64,000 nt of DNA from Schizophyllum amplum. Taxonomy: Eukaryota; Basidiomycota; Agaricomycetes; Agaricales; Schizophyllaceae. The notes below the pieces were generated by a model, which saw nothing but the letters and a program-made list of their open reading frames with translations, was not told where the DNA came from and ran no database searches. The stretch's first letter is position 1, and each line of letters opens with the position of its first letter. Below are positions 59,701 through 64,000 of the stretch, in pieces. The DNA lies in assembly GCA_007026445.1 (NCBI GenBank), contig VDMD01000002.1:62001-126000 (forward strand), written 5' to 3'. Made by a program: the position numbers and the translations under genes.

Positions 59701-60284
59701 TCGTGCCTTTACAGGGCGTTCCCTCTTCGCCCTTCCTCGCCCCTCCCGTTCATTGTTCCCCCTTCGCGAGCCTTTCCTCCTGCCTTGCGGTTCTGGTAAA
59801 GCTGTCGTCAATTGGTCAGTGCGAGGTTCAGGTGCGAGGTTTGGGTGAATGGAGGGCGAGGGAGCGAAGATGAAGGCGAAGGGAGGAGGGGGCGAGGGAA
59901 GCGGTACCGGCAGGGCACACCGTCGTCATAGGGCGCGGCGTGGTGAAGTGAAGTGCGAAGGGGAGAGGGATGATGGCAGTGCACTTGCACGCGAGCTTGA
60001 GGGTGTGTTCGAGGATCTCCGCAGGAAGCTTATTAATAGGCACGCGCGAAGTCTCGACGAACTTGAGAGCACGACATGAGTCCCGTCTGAACACGGCGCA
60101 TTCGGCGCGGTCAATGCAGACGCCAGCGAGTCACCGTCACGCCAGACGCCGGTCCCGGTCCCGCAACCATGTCTCGGTACCGTTCAGCACAAGTCGTTGC
60201 TCCTGCATTTCAAACATCATTCCCAGTCAACTCACACCGCTCTCCATATTCGTATAACCTCGTTTCCCCCGTCGATCGACGAGG
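59701..60284 (+). promoter_or_regulatory. 5' flank of ligase copy 6
   Basis: C/T-rich leader and AATTGGTCAGTGCGAG retained. An insertion of about 50 bp (CATCATTCCCAGTCAACTCA and following) lies 60-110 bp before the ATG, only in this copy. Confidence 0.35.
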
Positions 60285-61759
60285 ATGCCACAAGACGACG
60301 AGCTCGACGAGATCAATGGTATCAAGCCCAAGGTCGTGATGGCAGACGGAGACGAGCAAGAAGTCAGCTCGCAGTCAAGGTGCGTGCACGGTCTGAGCTA
60401 GTTAGGGTACGAGCTGAACACGGTTGCAGCAATTCGACGTACAAGGTCAAGCGAACCTGGGATCATTACTATTGGTGAGGAGCCCCCCCCCTTCGCGTTC
60501 TATTGGCACTTTCATCCCCGTCTCCTGATACGTACACATGAGGCTACAAATACCCCCTAGTCCCCCGCGCGTAACGACGATTCTAACCATCCCCCAGCAC
60601 CTGCCCCGCATGGCGCAACCAGGGGGGCGCGCCCACGAACGCCCGTACATGCAAGCATCTCAAAGCGCTCCTCGGCGAAGAGTACGAGCTCTTGCGCCTC
60701 AAGCTCAAGAACCCCTACGGCCAGCAGCCCAAGCCCAGCTCATCCAAGGGCAAGAAGCGCAAGAAGGCCGACGACGACGACGACGCGGACGCGGACGACA
60801 AGCCTGCCTCCAAGAAGTCCAAGCCTGCCTCCAGCAAGCTCAAGGCACCGTTCAAGGAAGTGCTGCTCGCGAACAAGTGGGACCTCGACGACGGGCTGGA
60901 CCCCACTGGGTGGTGGATGTCGGAGAAGCTTGATGGTGTACGGTGCGTCTTGCACGAGCGTTATCTCATCCCCCTACTGAAGATCGCATGCCAGAGTCTA
61001 CTACGACGGCGAGCGCATGTGGAGTCGCCTCGGTAACCTCTTCACCCCGCCACAATGGTTCCTCGACAGTGCGTTCCCCGTCTTTCTCCCCATACACGAC
61101 CGCTCACAGTAGCATTTTATAGAGCTTCCCAAGAACGTCCACCTCGACGGCGAGCTCTTCGGCGGCCGGGGCACATTCCAGTCCACCGTCTCCATCGTCA
61201 AAACCATCAACTCGCCTCACTGGAAGAACATCACCTTCCAAGTCAGATCCTCCTCCACAACACCGACAGTCCCTGACCGTATACCCGCAGGTCTTCGACA
61301 TACCATCACTTGCTTCGCAGCCTTTCGAAGACCGCCTGGACGCGCTGAAGAAGCTCGTCGGTAAGCGCGGTGGCTCGCAACGATCGCGCCAGGTCGTCCT
61401 CGTCTGGCACGAGAAAGTCCGCGACCGCCAGCACGTACTCGACCACCTCAAGCACATCGAACAACTCGGTGGCGAGGGCGTCATGCTCCGAAAACCTGGC
61501 TCGTACGTCGTCTGCGTCTGCATGTCGACACTCGCTCACACCTGTTCTCAGCGCTTACGAATTCAAACGCTCGGGCACCTTGCTCAAGGTCAAGGTGAGC
61601 TGCATTCCATCTTTGCTGCGCGCGTGTCCCCAATCATCTATTGCGCAGACTTTCTATGATGCGGAAGCTCTCGTCACGGGATACTTGCCCGGCAAGGGCA
61701 AGCACAAAGGTGCCACAGGCGCGCTCAAGTGCAAGATGGCATCGGGGAGTGTTTCCTGA
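60285..61759 (+). CDS. SWIM/ATP-dependent DNA ligase-like protein, copy 6
   Basis: Exons 60285-60379, 60430-60474, 60598-60942, 60995-61068, 61123-61241, 61291-61502, 61552-61594 and 61649-61759 give 347 aa. Motif I is encoded by AAGCTTGATGGT instead of AAGCTAGACGGC, all synonymous. Intron 5 (61242-61290) keeps the 5' GTCAGATC but then has a sequence unlike the other copies with a CTGACC branch. One residue change near the finger: ELARL to ELLRL. C-terminus as copy 3. Confidence 0.87.
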
Positions 61760-62912
61760 CTTGCGTACCCGGAATTGGCTGGGGAGGCGACTCTCACGTG
61801 ATGTCATAGGACGTTGAATCGGCATGGATTTTGATAGGTGTCTAGCGCCCATCCCTCCTTTTGTGGGCCCCCGAACATGGGTTCCCCCTACAGGGGCCCA
61901 TGTCCGGGGGCGTGCCACGACGACGAAGAGACGACTAACTACTGACACGACCTCCCCCAGCATGACGAGCATGACCTCCCTGGCAGATCTTCACGAGCAT
62001 GACCCCGACCGGCATGACCTCCCCCGACATACGTCCGGCGTGGCGGCGTGGCAGCGAGAGGGACGACGACGGCGACGGCACGGCGGCGAAAGGGACGACG
62101 ACGGCGACGGCACGACTGGCGGCGACGGGCACGACCAGCGGCAAGGCGAGCGAGGGGGGAGGAATGATGGAGGGAAGGACGAGATGGGAGGGGCTTTTAT
62201 ACTCCCTCGAGCCTGCCGGCCGCTGCCCGCCTGCTCGGTAGCGACGAGTACGGGACTGCGAGGGTGTGCGGAGACGGGCGTCTCAAGGGATAGCGCGAGC
62301 TTGTGTGATGTGCGTCCGAGTACCGCTGACTGCGCGCCGAGTGCCCGTCGTTCGTCCTTGCTGCACTGACCTTGTTCCCTCAGCTCTCGACACCGCGAAA
62401 GCGCGCGCGCGCTCGGGCGGCGGGGGGCAGTCGTCCTGTGTAGGAGGGGGGGCGGTCTGTTGTGTCTTTTTGCGACCCAGGGACTCGGTGGCGCAGTAAG
62501 CTCTTGTAGGCAGTCATAGGTAGCCGAATATAACCGCCTTTGTGCCTGTCACGCAGAGCGCGCGTCGTTCGTCCTCGCCTTGTTTCCTCAGCTATCGACA
62601 TGGGGAAAGCGCGCTCGCACTCGGACGACGAGGGCCAGTCGTTCTGTGTGAGAGGGAGGCCCTTCTGTGCGAGAGGGAGACCTGGCTTGACGAGTCGAAT
62701 CACTTGTCCCGAATACAACACCGCCTGTGCCTTTCATGCCCGAGTCCCCGCGCCCTCTCATCGCCGCGCCAAGCCTCCCACAGTCACGCAAGTTTCAACT
62801 CCATTGTATTCGTTCAAGCCATTATATTCTCGCATGTCACTTCTTCAAGTCATTGTATTTCTACCCAGTCTTCGTGTTTCTTCAAGGCATTGGTAAGATG
62901 CTTTTATTCCCA
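61760..62912 (+). other. P1 locus, unit 6
   Basis: TTTATAC 62196-62202; exon A starts at 62384, exon B at 62592 (acceptor CTCAG). Confidence 0.35.
61867..61911. repeat. 45-bp conserved palindrome, unit 6
   Basis: One change: the centre CTATAG is CTACAG. Arms unchanged. Confidence 0.85.
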
Positions 62913-63193
62913 GAGCTACTCAACTATACAGTAGGGTTCTACTCTAACTACAACGCTTCCGTGCCCTGGAGCATAGACAAAGACCTACCAAGACATGATA
63001 TAAAGTCTCCGAACCCGTCCACGACGCCCCCGCGCCGAGTCCTGTATGTCTGTCCCGCCGCCGCCGAGATCGCGACAGGCCTTCAGCACGCCAAAGGCGT
63101 CACTGGAGTCGACCCCAATGCCGTGCACACGTCCCCGAGAGTGGCGAGGATCCCGATGACGAAGGGCGACGTCGAGAGCGGCGCGAAATTACA
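62913..63193 (+). other. Conserved open block, unit 6
   Basis: Reads ELLNYTVGFYSNYN; at the end TTACATTTGATAAAGG replaces TTACAATCTAATAAAGG, which shifts the + frame and removes the AG of the minus-strand acceptor used in N1. Confidence 0.3.
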
Positions 63194-64000
63194 TTTGATA
63201 AAGGAACATCACCAAAATACGAACCAAGGGCACACTGCACTCACAAGACGCATATGCACGGCGCGAACCCTGCTCGCCGGACGCCGATACGTTGTTTCGT
63301 CGCTTGGTGGGTGCCAGGGGGCGCAGACGGTAGGCGTTCCCGAGCGCAGATCGCATACAACGAAGGCGAGAGATCTACAGGGCTCGTCAGCGCAAGATTG
63401 ACTAACAAACAGACACTCACCAAGGGTCCGCTCGGCGGACGGCGATCTATATACTCATCGCCTACGTCGTCGTCCCCGAAGCATTGAGCTCGTCTTGACA
63501 ATAATGAGTTCATTGAGGCCAAGGCGTCTCGACGAGCTGTACAACGTCAAGCGCTTCACTCGCCGGGACGGCGATACGTGTACTGATCGCCTAAGCGAGT
63601 GAGTACTGACCGCCGTCAGAGGCTCGATCACAACGAGGTTAGCAACATGATGAACATGAATAGATATGACTCACCTCGCTCGCCGGACGGCGATACATAT
63701 ACTCATTGCCTAGGCGTCTTGATCGCGAGAGAGCAATAGAAAACGTTTGACGATAGCCAGCGCGACGCGCAGGTGAAGAAGTCGGTCTTGAGGGCGTAAC
63801 CCGTCTTGAGGGGGTGGTCTAGGCGACGTCCAGCGCGTCTTCAGGCGCGTCTCGAACGACGTGGGGCGCCGATCACGCTGCTCGCGGGACGTCAATACAT
63901 GTACTCATCGCCTAGTGAGTCAGTCAGCAATGTCTTGTAAAGCCAGGTAACTCACGCACCTCGCTCGCCGGAAGGCGATACATATACTCATCGCCTGCAA
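63194..64000 (-). other. N1 distal GDEY-exon array, unit 6 (partial)
   Basis: Modules near 63280, 63440, 63570, 63690, 63895 and 63975, in the unit 2/5 haplotype (VGDEYIDRRPPSG). The hairpin array would follow outside the window. Confidence 0.4.

Larger units (their letters stand above)
48864..61792 (+). repeat. Tandem repeat unit 5 (12,929 bp)
   Basis: Complete unit, enlarged by the 1,033-bp inserted element at 54340-55372; without it and its duplicated site the length is 11,888 bp. Confidence 0.9.
61793..64000 (+). repeat. Tandem repeat unit 6 (partial, cut by window end)
   Basis: Begins at TCACGTGA (61794-61801) and follows the same order to the window edge within the GDEY array. Confidence 0.88.

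Noticed and set aside
1..64000. rDNA array
   Set aside because: No recognisable 18S, 5.8S, 28S or 5S sequence, and the unit encodes spliced protein genes.

Overview
The window is eukaryotic and consists of one thing: a head-to-tail tandem array. Every kilobase recurs about 12 kb further on, in the same orientation. With the motif TCACGTGATGTCAT as unit start, the units are 1-720 (end of one unit), 721-12407, 12408-24347, 24348-36547, 36548-48863, 48864-61792 and 61793-64000 (cut by the window edge). The complete units are 11,687, 11,940, 12,200, 12,316 and 12,929 bp; the last is long because it carries a 1,033-bp element with terminal inverted repeats. High GC, many introns of about 50 nt with GTGAGT/GTAAGT donors and CTGAY/CTAAY branch sites, and TATA-like boxes followed by C/T-rich leaders all suggest a filamentous fungus, probably a basidiomycete. 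That assignment is inference. No rRNA, tRNA or CRISPR was seen.

The one gene I can name is a spliced ATP-dependent DNA ligase-like protein with an N-terminal SWIM zinc finger (CxC...CxH), a basic/acidic linker with a KKRKK nuclear signal, and ligase motifs I (EKLDG), III (VFD), IV (EGVML) and V (LLKVK). It appears six times: partial at 1-745, then 10908-12375, 22858-24314, 34995-36556, 47298-48872 and 60285-61759. The five complete copies have the same eight-exon structure and keep frame (344, 344, 361, 361 and 347 aa). Most exon differences that I compared by eye are synonymous. All copies stop early in the OB fold.

Each unit then runs, in + order: (1) the ligase; (2) a 45-bp near-perfect palindrome and a + strand locus with a duplicated exon (P1); (3) a conserved open block; (4) a long minus-strand locus (N1) with serial short introns, made first of repeated GDEY-type exons and then of exons each carrying a pair of GC-rich hairpins; (5) a + strand locus (P2) holding two related modules, the second giving a 331-aa spliced frame of unknown family that is broken differently in different units; (6) a + strand minisatellite-rich locus (P3) with a TATAAG box; (7) about 1.1-1.4 kb of G-rich, strand-asymmetric short repeats; (8) the C/T-rich 5' flank of the next ligase.

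The copies are patchworks. Some segments are identical between non-adjacent units while others fall into distinct haplotype classes, as expected from unequal exchange and gene conversion. The contrast between intact ligases and decayed P2 copies suggests that the ligase is what selection keeps. All models are manual and without transcript data; P1, N1, P2 and P3 are of modest confidence.
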